A stretch of 64,000 nt of DNA from Piper betle (lineage: Eukaryota; Streptophyta; Magnoliopsida; Piperales; Piperaceae), in NCBI GenBank assembly GCA_033002965.1, contig JAURVB010002561.1, positions 40,435 to 104,434 on the forward strand. The letters are read 5' to 3'. The translations under genes and the position numbers were made by a program. Positions 36,915-49,400 of the stretch are shown here, one piece after another. The notes under the pieces are model-generated. The model saw only the letters and a program-made list of their open reading frames with translations. It did no database searches and was not told where the DNA came from. Numbering within the stretch: the stretch's first letter is position 1; each line of letters starts with the position of its first letter.

Positions 36915-39906
36915 CGTAAAACCCCATTTTTGGGTTAGGTTTTACCTGATTTTAGTTTTGTCCAATTCGGGCAGTCTCAAATTGATTCGAGCGAGCTCGA
37001 GCCAAAACAAATTTATGAATGTGAGTATGAGGCCCAAATGGCCATATGAGCTTGTTATTGAGGTTGAGTATACCTGACATGCATATGATAGTTTCAGTTA
37101 TGATACAATAGAACTTGAGTTATCAATGTATACGCGAGGTATACATATGATTTTTTATGAGTTAGTCAGGATTTTAGGCCTAGATCTAGGCTGATGTAGC
37201 GTTTAGTATCCATTTGGGATTTTCTGGGTATTTTATTTGCATGCAGCATAAGAATTTTAGATCACTAGATTGTGCCCATGTTGGGCCCATCTTGATTGAG
37301 TTCAGGGTTTGAGGCCCCTGTTTGCCTCAATTCCTACTTATAGAGTCAATTTTAGGACTTAAGTCACTTACCAGTTTGGATAGTGTCAATCTGAACTTTT
37401 CATCAATATGTATAGTGCATGTACCTATAGGTGGGCCCCACTAGGCCACGAGTTGTTGGACGTCTTGATCGTGCCACGTGGCAAGATTTGAGCCATCCAC
37501 TCAACTTTATCTTCACCCATTGATTTCCAGAGTTTCCAAGATTTTGAAATTTTCTACTATTACACTGCCACCATTTCAGCTCGCCACTGGCATGACCCCC
37601 GCCCTCCTCCGAGCACCGCATCGGTACGGTCGTGACCATCTCGCGGCCGGCTACTAGATCGCCACCGAAGCCACCGGCAACAATGTTTTCAGACTCATTT
37701 TCTGGCGCCGCCACTACCCTTTCGGGCCATTTTCTATTTCCGACGAGTGTCCTTCGAGGAAGCTGACCATCTCAACAGCCTTCCCTCCCCGAGATCCACA
37801 TTTTGAGGCCAACCACGACCATCGCCACAGCCGAGATCGCCGCCGCCGGCGTCACCACACCCAGCGGTGATCCGCCCTCTTTCTTGCCATTTTTCGGCCG
37901 ACCAACGGCCAGACTCCTCCGGCCGTCACCACCATCACGTTCCTCGTCCTCCCCTCTTTCGATACCAACGACACCCTCTGTCGCGCCGTCGTTGTCACAT
38001 TCCGGCAACGGGCACCGCCACCCTTGTTCGGCCCATTTACCCACCTAGTCGTGCCCACATCCACCTTCCTGCGACCACATCCACCTGGCCATGTTCAAGT
38101 CCTCTAGTCCAAGCCCAAGTTCATGTCCACTTAATGTTCGCCCAGTAACCTAGCTCAATTTCATCCTATTTTCATCCATTCTTGCACTGTTTTTGGTAAT
38201 TCGAGAACTTTTATATTAGTTTAGATGCATATTCACATTATTTAACATGATTGGATGTTATGATGATTTTTCTTTATTTATTATTTTATTTAATTATTTA
38301 TTCATTATTATTTATTTATTTATTTGTATTTATATGTTTATCATATATGATGAATGTTTACATGATTATTTGTTATTAATAATAGTACATTTATTTATTA
38401 ATATTAGTCTTATTATGTTTATTAAATTGTAAATTTATTTATTTATTTCTTTATATATTTATTTATCTATTTGTATGTTCGTGTGTATGTTATTATTTAT
38501 TTGTATTTAATTATGCATTCTTATATTGTATAACTATGATATTATTATTATTCATGTTAATGAATATTAGCTATTTATTTATTTATTTATTAAATTATTA
38601 TTTAATTATTTAATTATTTTTGTGTTTACTAACATGAGTATATATGATATTTACTCGTATTTTTCTGTATATTAATATAGTGCAATTAAATTATTATTTT
38701 ATGATTATGGTATTATTTGTTTTCATGTATTTATTATTTACCTAATTATCTATGTGCATATTTATTTGTTTATTCATTATTATTATGTCTTGATTTGCAT
38801 GAAGAGGTTTAGTTATAGGTTTGTTAGCATTATTTTATTTATTAGGATGTATTGATGATATGAGCACACACCACGAACATGCATTATATAAAGATGCTAG
38901 TATTTTACTTAGTAGTAGGTTCCGATGTACGTTTTGGAGTCCAAGCTTGTCATAGATGTGCTGATATACTTGGAACTTAGACCATAGGTCCGTAGGACTC
39001 TCTCTGTCTCTGCTTGACTTCTTGCATATAGAGTTTGATCGTGTTTTATACGTACGACGGCATCGGCGGAGTTTTATCGGATCCCTCCGACGTCGGGCCA
39101 TTTAGCCGTGTTTTCTGCGCATGTTTAATAAAACTACAAGGATGAGATACCTTATTGGTTTTCGAACTTCAGCACCAGAAATTTATGATATAAGCCTATT
39201 TCCTAAGCCTATTATATAAATACGTACATTTTTACGGATTTCACAAATAAAAGAGTGAGTAGTGTGGAGATATGTATGAATTGCACTAGTACTCCTTCAA
39301 ACCATGAGGTAGTGAGGTGTATGATGGTACTATGTAATGCAGTGCATTTCCGAAATATGTGGCACTAACTTAACTATTCATTTTGCCACTCGAATACCGT
39401 GGCGGGTGATATGGAAGGTGTGAAGGTGTAAGTGTTGTCTGTATGTATGAATATGATTATAAACCGTGAATGAGAGCTGGCAATTATTTAAGTATGTTTG
39501 CTTACTGCCCAGTGTGAGGCTATCTTAAAGTTTCATAAGTTTTTGTGGGTAATGGAATACCCATTTGCCAGATTGTATTATTTATTTTTCGGACCAATAA
39601 TATTCGTTACTGACGGTTTCCATATAATATATGTAGGTCATGCAAATCCTGAGTTGACTTTGGTGGGAGGATAGATAAACACTACACCCACTTCAGCTTA
39701 ACACAGTATTTACTTTCTTGCATTTATTTATATTTGATGTGTTTTGATGCTTATTTGACAATGTCTTCTATTCTCGTGACACCAATAGGGTTATTTTGAT
39801 CTATTTTATCGATCGGGTCTTACTAACCAACAATATTAGACATGACTCGACTCGATCGTAATATTTCTGATCCAGTTCTTAGGTGAACCGAAATCAGAGT
39901 GTTACA
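36915..39906 (+). mobile_element. Solo LTR of a related Gypsy family
   Basis: A 2992-bp block from CGTAAAACCCC (the expected initial T mutated to C) to GAGTGTTACA, flanked by perfect CATCA duplications (36910-36914 and 39907-39911). It has the same architecture as the 26.4-kb LTR: a GC-rich, C-rich block (37560-38050), long TTATTTATT-rich AT DNA (38240-38800), hairpins near 39062-39153, and an acceptor-like GTTACTGACGG ... ATATATGTAG near 39610-39640. No internal region remains, so it arose by LTR-LTR recombination. ORFs in the GC-rich block are artefacts. Confidence 0.88.
39062..39153 (+). promoter_or_regulatory. Hairpin pair in solo LTR
   Basis: Stem 1 pairs ATCGGCGG (39062-39069) with CCTCCGA (39084-39090), with one internal mismatch, around a loop AGTTTTATCGGATC identical to that of the other family. 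Stem 2 pairs AAGG (39138-39141) with CCTT (39150-39153) around ATGAGATA. Both are followed by TTTTCGAACTTCAG, as in the other LTR. An AATAAA lies between them near 39127. Confidence 0.6.
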
Positions 39907-39911
39907 CATCA

Positions 39912-40950
39912 GCCACTTAAATGATTATTAAATAAGTTCCTCCTACTTGGCCCATGTAACAATCAAATGATTCAATAATTATAACAACTATAAGTCCACA
40001 CATTTCATTGAATCAATCGAGATAACTTTAAGTTGAATTACATCAAGTCACTTTTGATTGGCTTGCATTGGGTCCAACATCGATAGGACGGTCACAAGTC
40101 ATACAGTAGTATGATTCCTTCTATGTATCACGATCAAGTGAACTTAAGCAAACTTTTATATAAGGACATTGAATAATCTTTAACTATAATTTTGTTATCT
40201 TATTTCAAACAAAACATATACATTACTCTAATATGGACAAATAATAAGTGTGTTGAATCATAACTTTAATTAAATTCATAAATATTACAATGTGTAAGCA
40301 ATTTAATTATATATCTACATTTTATACTATCAAGGTAATAAGGATTTATCTATAAGGCTCATCCATTCAACATGATTGGCAAATATTTTGGGCAGCAATC
40401 CCTTAGTTAGCAGATCCACTATAATCATTTCAATACCAATATGCTCAATAAACACTCACTTTTAGCACTTCTTCCTTGACACACAAGTACTTAATATTGA
40501 TATGTTTGGTACCATTCTATAATAGCAAGACTGTAGCAAAACTATCATAATATATCCTTAATATTCTATCTATGTTGTCAATAATTTTCAAACCTGTTAT
40601 AAATTCTTTAACCATAATTCTTAATTAGTGGCCTCAAATCAAGTCTCAAAGAAATCATTCAATCTCGATAGTTGAAGTAGTAATGATGAACTCTTTTCTG
40701 CTCTTCCACGAAATTGCTCCTCCAGCCAACAAGAACAAGTAGCAAAATGTAAATTTTCTGGAGTCCACTTATCAGGCAAAGTTTGAATCTAAGTAGCCTA
40801 CCACCAGAAGGTGGTTTGACCTCCTATATGTGAGCATGTAGTCCTTGGTGCCTTGTAAATACTGAGGACTTTCTTTATAGCTTTCTAATGAAATCTTAGA
40901 GAGATTCCAAATAGATAAATGCTCCTTAGGGATACTTCCAGTTCAGAAAG
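39912..40950 (-). pseudogene. Copia LTR (part 3) and 3' end of pol, minus strand
   Basis: From 40950 down to about 40340 the - strand reads as decayed Copia RNase H and the pol C-terminus, with a YLQGTKDYMLTYRRS-like stretch after frameshift allowance and a LLPKIF-like end. From about 40330 to 39912 it is the left part of the Copia LTR, which continues at 36914 and then 26417. Stops and frameshifts are frequent. Confidence 0.65.
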
Positions 40951-40959
40951 GGGACAAAT

Positions 40960-42320
40960 TCAGTGACAAGAAATGTCCAAAGAACAATTTGGAACGAAAA
41001 GAAATGGAATCCATTTCTTATGTATTTTTAGTCAGAGCTTGTTGTATGATCAGACATGCATAAGGCAGGACATTAGTTTTTCCATTGGGATTCTAGGCCG
41101 ATATCAAAGCAACCCTGGATTATTTTATTAGAAAGTTGCAAGAAGAGTCCTTCAATATTTATAAGACACTAAGAACTACATGCTCACATATAGGAGGTTA
41201 AACCACCTTCTTGTGGTTGGCTATTCGGATTTAGATTTTGTCATATGTGGAGACTCCAAAAATCCATAAACTAACGTATTGCTGCCCAAAATATCTGTCG
41301 GTCATGTTGAACAAGCCTTATGGATAAGTTTTATTAGCTTGATAACATAAAATGTATGCATATTATTGAATTGTTCATACATTGTAACACTTTTGAATAA
41401 AAATTATGATTCAACGCACTTATTAGTTGTTCACACTAGAGTAATGTTTATATTTTGTTTTAAGTGAGATAGCTAAATTGAAGTTATGGACTATTAAAAC
41501 ACCTTATATAAAAGTATGTATAAGTCTACTTTATTGTGATGTATGGAATGAATCATATCACTGTGTGACCGTCATGATCCTTTCAATGTTGGACCCAATG
41601 CAAGTCAATTAAAGGTGACTTGATGTAATTTAAATTAAATTTAACTCGATTGATTAAATTTCCCATCAAATTTAACTTGATTAATTCAATAAAATGTGCG
41701 TAGTTATAATTGTTGAACTATTCAATTGTTATATAGGCCAAGTAGAAGAAATTTTTTTAATAATCATTAAAGTAGTTCATATACCTTGAAATTAGAAGAA
41801 TGTATAGAAATAAATATTATATTTATATATAGATCCCTACGTTATATATAGATCCCTACGTCATCACATTCATCAAATCACTACATAGACCAAGTGAGAG
41901 ATTAAAAGATTATTAATTAATCTAATAATGAAATTAATCGCATTACGTGTGGTTCGTAAAAAAACAAAAAGTCTAGATGCTAAAGAGTCACGTTATTGAC
42001 GGCTATAAAATGGTTAACTAAATTAATCTACTCTCGGATTATGTGTTACCCTCTTTTTCCCTTGTAAGAAAAGTGTTAGCCTAGTTGGAAAAATATTCAT
42101 GAAAGATTTCTCTACACCATCGAGAGATGTACTGTAGGGTTAAGTTCGAAAGAAGAAAATGCATCTTTTCTGTTTTCTCTTTTAAAGTTAAAAACATGGA
42201 ATCAGACACACTTCTGATTTAAACTTGACAACTTTATTCATACATTTAACAATTATTTTAATTTATTGTAATATTAAATAGAAATGAATTAAATATATCA
42301 ACCAGGTCATAAACAACATT
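40960..42320 (+). pseudogene. Second Copia pol 3' end with LTR, plus strand
   Basis: This is a decayed + strand copy of the same Copia region (GDKFSDKKCPKNNLER near 40950, KLQEESFNIYKTLRTT near 41140). RNase H is internally deleted between about 41265 and 41280. From about 41340 to 42310 the LTR follows, related to the reversed copy on the left. Together with 39912-40950 it forms a large imperfect inverted repeat centred near 40950. Confidence 0.65.
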
Positions 42321-42329
42321 GTTTTGGGA

Positions 42330-43428
42330 AGTACTTGATCCATCAAAATTTACACTTTGGAATTAACATTAATAAAAAGTTACCTGACAATTATACGGGA
42401 CACATAAGACCTTATAATAGATTATTACTCTAATAATAATAAAAGATAGAAAGAGAAAGCCGTTGGCTCCAAAAATTTTACAATCGCTCGTGGAAAAAGC
42501 CTTTAAAACAGAAAAAGGTGCTCATCGACCACTAAAATATATTGCCCAAGTCAAACTCGAACTGTGAGCCAAGCGCGCTCACAAACCAGAACTAGGCATG
42601 GTGAATTGGCTCGAAAGTCCATTGACGCTCATCTTGGCTTGAAAGGGCTCAGTCAAACCCATCTAGCCTAGCCCAGATCGAACTCGGGCCTGATCGGAGC
42701 TTGATAGAAGAGTAAGTTGAGCCGAGCTAAGCCTGGCTTGACTTGGCTTCCTCGCCATGCCGAGCCAGAACCCTCAGCTCAGCTTGACTAAGGGGACTCA
42801 AGCTCGGCTCAGCTCAATTACTGACAGAACCTTCCCGAAGTATTGGCTCTGCTCCCCACCACAATTCAATACTTATGACTAAACAGATCCAAACGGTCAC
42901 AGGAACATGGTTGAGGTCCACCACAGTCACCATCCTACTCAACCTTCAGATCGAGTTTGCAATGGTATTATAAGCACCTTGCGACTACTTTCGTGAATTT
43001 TTTGAAGGATAATCCAGTTGCCAAATACTAGACAGCACAAAATGATTTTGCGTTTAGCCTCCGCAGGGCTAGACCTCTTGTGATAGATGAACAAATTACG
43101 GATGCTTCATGTGTCTCTGCTTTTCCTCACATCATATACTCAGTACCAAGTTGAAAAGAACCTCCATAAAACATATACACTAAAGATATTGCAGAACAGG
43201 CAGGTTTGAATTAACTCAAAAGGTAGCATCAATTATGAAGAAAGCAAAGCAATAACTGAGCCACTCTTATTGGAAGGGCAACCACATTTGCCAACAACTA
43301 GGGCAAGAGCGAATTTCACCATTTTTTGATAAAAAAAGGAAATTAAACAGACAAAATTCCACAAAACAATATGCAAGGAGGTCAGTGATCAAGTCACCCT
43401 CCATTTGACAAATTACAACAAAATTTAA
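42330..43428. other. Spacer and 3' UTR of ATP synthase subunit g gene
   Basis: The stretch 42540-42830 is rich in GAGC, CTCG and GGCTC motifs resembling degenerate hAT-type miniature elements. The bases just below 43428 are expected to be 3' UTR of the - strand gene. No other gene is seen. Confidence 0.4.
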
Positions 43429-46400
43429 TCATGGGAAATAACCCGTAAATGTGAAGCCCCTTCCAATTATCTCTCCAACACAGAACCAAGCGTAGCACTC
43501 AAGGCCAAACAAGGCAGCAATGCCAGCATCTTCAACCTTCAAATCATGCTTGTTCCTCCATAGATGCTTGACGTAATCAAGCTCCTTCCAGAATGATTCA
43601 TAGCGTCCGGGAATGCTAAAGCAGAAAGGTGACAAACAGAAAAACATCATCAACAGCATTTAAGTAAGAACTAATCCACCTAACTCGAATACAACCACGA
43701 ACTTGTCAGCTGCAATATTTTTTTCAAACCTTCTACAGATGGTACATTTTATCTAAAGTAGGGCGCGGGCGCAGATACCTCAATTGCCCACAGTAAGATT
43801 GTTCTCACTACTTAAATTTTAAGAGCAGGAAATGCAAATGACTGATGGTTGTTGCAAGGCAGAAAAACAAAAATTAAGGCAAATTAAACTAAATATGAGT
43901 ACCTAAAAGTACATACTGGCAAGTTGTAGAAAATGTAGCAGACACACATAACGTATTTAAAAGCCAACATGGCAGTTTAAAATTTTGTCAAAAAGGCAAA
44001 GCCCAACCAAAAAAAGAAAACTTACTTCTGTCAAAGGAATGTCACAAATCCTATAAAAATAAACTCCCCCCACCCCACCCCTCCTATATATATATATATA
44101 TCCCAAATAAAGGCCGCTGAGTCCTGGACATTAGCATTAAGGCAAGAGGCCGTTCAACTGTGAAGCCCATTAGAACATGCCAAAAAGGGAAGTAGATTGA
44201 ACTAAAGTCTAATTTTACTTACTTATAGAATGAAAACTTGAATTTTAATAGTCAATGCAGAGTAAATATTGTATACATAAACATTTTTTTTCACAATAAA
44301 AATACAAACTTACTTGTAGAAGATCTGCACGATCTTGTAAACATCACACCTTTACAAACCCTTTGCACACTTAAATAGACACTTGTACTCACCTTACAGA
44401 CACTTACATTGGAGCTACCTTTGCTTATTTATAGCTTTGGACATTACATACAGGAATTTAAATTACTTTTTATAATTCGGATACATCCGAATTATAAAGA
44501 AAAGAATCTGATGTCTTAGGATTTCAACTAGAAGTATATTACTCTTTCTGACGTCTGCCCAGATTTCAAAATGATACGTCCGCCACATGAGATGCGGATT
44601 TGAAATTACAAGTCCGCTGAAAGCTCCGAATATTCTTTCTTTATTCATCATCAAGACGAATTCCATCTTCGTCATTGTCATAAAGATCATCTTTGTTATT
44701 GTTACCTTCTTCATCTTCATAATCATCATAATTTTCAACTCCTTATTCACTAGGACTATTGCATAACCATGATATTAAAGATACTGATTTTAGCGCTCTC
44801 CTTCAACAATATCAGAATACTTTATTTTTTATGCTTCTCCTGAAAATGGGGGTCTGATTTTCCAGTGATTTGGTGCTCAAATTTGTAGAGTTTTGCCTTC
44901 GGTCATTAAATTGGAGTGATATCATAACGGCTGAAATTTTATGCGGCTTTGAGTCTCTAAAAATAAATAAAACTCAATATTGTTTATAAACTTGATATCC
45001 ACTGGAGGAGTGTTATAGAGAAATGCATCTTGAAGGGGAACTAGAAAAATTTCATGCTTAGTTGGCTCTTATGTCAGTCCATAACATTTGGGTGGAATAG
45101 AATAAAATTGTGCTTGCACTGATTCAATAACAATCTGCACTTTTTCTCCAAAAATAAAAGTTTCTTTTGGTTTATGAAAGATTATATAGTCTATCATACC
45201 ATGATCCAGTAATTCCATAAGTTTTTCTCTTGCTAAAGTGCAGTGACCCATATCAATTTGAGCTTTTAAAAATCCTGCTGACGAATCTATATATTGCAAA
45301 AATTCTTAAGTAATATTCAGCCCACTATACCAGTGATTTATATGGTAAGATAATAAGAAATTCTGAAGTTTAATCATATTCTCATAGAATGATTTTTTGA
45401 TTTTTTCAGCAATGATCACTTCTAACTCAGGACAGGCTTCAAAAGAGGTTGAAGAGTCAAACAGGTAAACTGAGGCATCTTTAGTCTAACTTTTAAAGCA
45501 TCGAAGTTTCTGTTAAGATTGGGAAGACCTTTCTTTCAGAATCTTTCCAGAGTAAAGTTGGCTTCAGCCAGTCTTTCCCATAACTTTCTGATTTCTTCAT
45601 TATTTTGAAGGATTTGTGTCTGCAAATCTGCAATTTCATCTTCTCTTTCTTTTAGCTTTTCCAAAGCTTGTATGTTGGCTTCTTTTATTTTGATCATTTC
45701 TTCATCTTGAACTTGTTATTCTAAAAGCTGGTTAGCATATCTTAAAGATGATTCGGGGCTGTCTTCAATAGCATAATTAAGTCCGATATGCTGTTTTGCA
45801 AATTCTGTTCCTTCTTCCAGGGAGTAGAATCCCTCACAAACCGGTCATTCATAATTTTCTGTAGCTCTTTTAACCGATGCCCAGTGTACTTGAGTTACCA
45901 CATAATGACCGAAATGTTTAGAAAGGGGTTTTTTTGGATTGAAGAAAAATAATGACTCAAAGGTAGCAAAGCATTGTGTTTGCTTTCTGTTGTTTGAGAG
46001 TTCTAGAGGTTGTCTAATAGAACATGTTGACTTTCATCTAGATAATAGTGAGAAGGGACACTAAAAGTATTGTGATTGAAAGAAAACAAAGTTAGGTCCA
46101 AATTTGAAGACTCTTACTGGTGGTCTATGAAAATCAGCAATAGGAACACGGTTCCTAAGACTTTCTCTATACTGTCTGGCAGTTAATTGAGGTTTAGGTA
46201 AAACTGTATTGGGAGACACTTCAGCATTGCTATTTTCAGAACTATTGTTTGAAGAGGAAGCCATATCACACCTGAAGAAGAACTGATTAAATAATTGATT
46301 TAAAATATCAAGTTTGATTTTTAAGGAATCATAACCCTTGATTTTTAAGGAATAATAACCCTGAATTTTAGAGTTTTCAAAGTCATAACATAATAATATT

Positions 46401-49400
46401 CAAGAGTCATTTTTTTCTGCAAACTTTCGAGATAAAATATCAACTAAAATATTATATGCTCAAAAATAATATCATAACCCATTCCTTGTATTCCATCTTG
46501 AAAATTCAACCATCTCGTTTGGTTATGACGTTTACTATTTTCATTTTTTATATATTTTACAATGTTTTCACAATCAATTTGTAAAGTAAAACTTTTATTT
46601 AGATATAGTCTAAAATGATTTAAAGCGTTTATTACTCCTTGTATTTCTAAATCTAAACTTTTCCAATTATTTTTCGGGAAGTTTCTTGATGCATAACTCC
46701 ATATTTTTTCTTTTTCTTTATTAGAATATTTATTAGGTTTTGTTAATAAAATAGCTCCCCATCCTTCTTTACTAGAATCAATTTCTATTACCTTATATTC
46801 TGATTCTAAAGGTATTTCAAGAGGTTTTATTTTAGCTATTTCTCTTTTTATTTCTTGTACCAATTTAATATCTTCTTGATTAAAATATTTTTGTCCATTT
46901 TCCCCCAATTTTTCATATAAAGGTCCTACTAACTTAAATGGATTTGGTATAAATTTTCTAGCATAGTTTAATAAACCCAGAAAAGATTGTAATTGTTTCA
47001 TTTTTTCTATTTTATCAGGGTATTCTAATGCTTTAGTAACTATATGATTTGTAATTCTATAGTTCCTTTTCCTATTTTAAGTCTTAGGAAATTTATATAC
47101 GTTTTTCCTATTTCAGTTTTCTTTTAGAGATAACTATTCCTGTTTTTCTATTTCATTAAAAACTTGTTCTAAATGCATAATATGATCTTTTATATTATCA
47201 GAGGCTACTAATATATCATCTATATAAACAATACAAAAATTATATTTTTTAAATAGTGATTCCATAAAGCGTTGGAAAATGGCTGGTGCATTTTTCAATC
47301 TAAAAGATAAAACATTCCATTCATATAACCCTTCAGGGCAAGTAAATGCAGTCCACTTTCTATCTTCTTCTGTCATTTTTATTTGGTTATATCCACTTTT
47401 TAGCTCAAACTTACTAAATATTTTTTTATCTTGTATTAAGTTTAAAATACTATCTTTATGAGGTAAATTATAAACATCATCATAGGTATTATCATTTAAT
47501 CGTTTATAATTATATACTATCCTAGCCTTTCCTCTAGTAATTTCTGCATGATTGCGAACAATGAAGGCTACTGATCTATGTGGACTTTCTAATATTCTTA
47601 TTAGCTTTAAGTCTAATAATTCTTTTATTTGTTTTTTAAATTCTTCCATATCTGCAAGGTTATATTCTAAATTTTCTGTTCTAATTATTAGACCAGGATT
47701 CTTTATATTTAATGCAAATTCATATTTGCATTTATTTTTCCAATATCTTCTCTTATTAAACCAATCTTTTTCTAATTTTCGCATTATAGGAAGGTTGGTC
47801 ATTTCTTCTTTTAGATCTTCTCCTTTTCCTATATTAAAGTAGACATGCTGGTTTAATAGTTGTCATGTTTCATTTTCTATAGCGTGAGTAGCGTTTGCTA
47901 AAAAATCGAGGGGAGCAAGTCGACGCTTTGCTAGCAACTCAGATTGTTTTTTATATCAATGTTTATGCAATTGATAGGAGTGTTTGAAGAGAGTAAGACT
48001 ATTATTATGAAGGATTATTCCACCGCCTGCAGCCGTTATAAAATTTAATCCGAGTAAGAACTCAAAGGATTGAATATGTGCCCAATCTTAACAGAAACTT
48101 CAATGCTTTAAGAGTTAGACTAAAGATGCCTCAGTTCACCTGTTCAACTCTTCGACCTCTTTTTGAAGCCTGTCCTGAGTTAGAAGTGATCATTGCTGAA
48201 AAAGCCAAAAAATTATTTTATGAGAATAAACTTCAAAACTTCTTATTATCTTGTCATATAAATCACTGGTACAGTGGGCTGAATGTTAATCAAAAATTTT
48301 GGCAATATATGGATTCGCCAACAGGGTTCTTAAAAGCTCAAATTGATATGAGTCACTGCACTTTAACAAGAGAAAAGCTTATGGAATTATTGGAAATATC
48401 ATAGTCTCAGTATCAGTGCAAGCACAATTTTATTATATTCCACCCAAATGCTATATGGACCGACAAAGAGCCAACTAAGCATGAAAAGCCAACTAAGCAA
48501 TAAGAGGTGCTAAACGAGCGAGCGAGCCGAGTTCAACTTGTGTTCGAACTCGGCTCGAATAGTTCGAAACTTGTTCGAACTCGACTTGAGATCAAACGAG
48601 TTTTGAACATACATGCTCGAGTTCGACTCGAATATCTTTTATGTGTTTGAGCTTGACTCGAGCTAGAATACACTTAAATTGTTTAATTTTTTTGAGCTCA
48701 AACTTAGCTCGTTCGTAAGCTCGAAATCGGCTCGTTTAAAAGTCAAAAGTACCTCACTTAAAAAAAATGAGGTCAATGTAGATTGAACCCACAACCTTGA
48801 GGCCATTAACTTGAATACTTACCATCTCAACTATCTCACTTCTTTGTTATTATATTGTATATATGTATATATATATATATATATAAATAAATAAATAAAT
48901 ATAATATAATATAAAGACTATATTATTATATTATTTTATCGAGTCGAGTCGAGTCGAGTCGAGCTGAACGCTAAATGCTCACGAGTTGGCTCGCTCAATT
49001 AGCAACCCTACCTCAAGTAGATATCAAGTTTATAAACAATATTGAGTTTTATTTATTTTTAGAAACTCAAAGCCGAAGAAAATTTCAGCTGTTATGGTAT
49101 CACTTTAATTTAATGACCGACGGCAAAACTCTACAAATTTAGGCACCAAATCACTAGAAAATCAGACCCCCATTTTTAGAAGAAGCATAAAAAATAAAAT
49201 ATTCTGATATTGTTGAAGGAGAGCGCCAAAATCAGTATCCTCAATATCATGGTTATGGAATAATCCCTTATGCAGCTACTCCCAATGAAGAAGAGTTGAA
49301 AATCATAATGATTATGAAGATGAAGAAGGTAACAATAACGAAGATGATCTTTATGACAGTGACGAAGATGGAATTCGTATTGATGACGACTAAAGAAAGA

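Larger units (their letters stand above)
44193..48070 (-). mobile_element. Endogenous pararetrovirus (Caulimoviridae), minus-oriented segment
   Basis: Viral sense runs from about 48070 down. A degenerate protease-linker region (48060-47850) is followed by reverse transcriptase (47802-47134), RNase H (47001-46415), a second ORF (46264 to about 45480 and down to 45069) and the intergenic promoter region (44960-44193). Frameshifts and stops occur in every gene. A polyprotein ending in reverse transcriptase-RNase H with a separate downstream ORF fits florendoviruses, but the genus is an inference. It lies inside the intron of the ATP synthase subunit g gene. Confidence 0.85.

Noticed and set aside
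43429..43659. Separate gene starting at the first Met of the 76-codon ORF
   Set aside because: The upstream residues read through the intron acceptor. The conserved part is exon 2 of ATP synthase subunit g.
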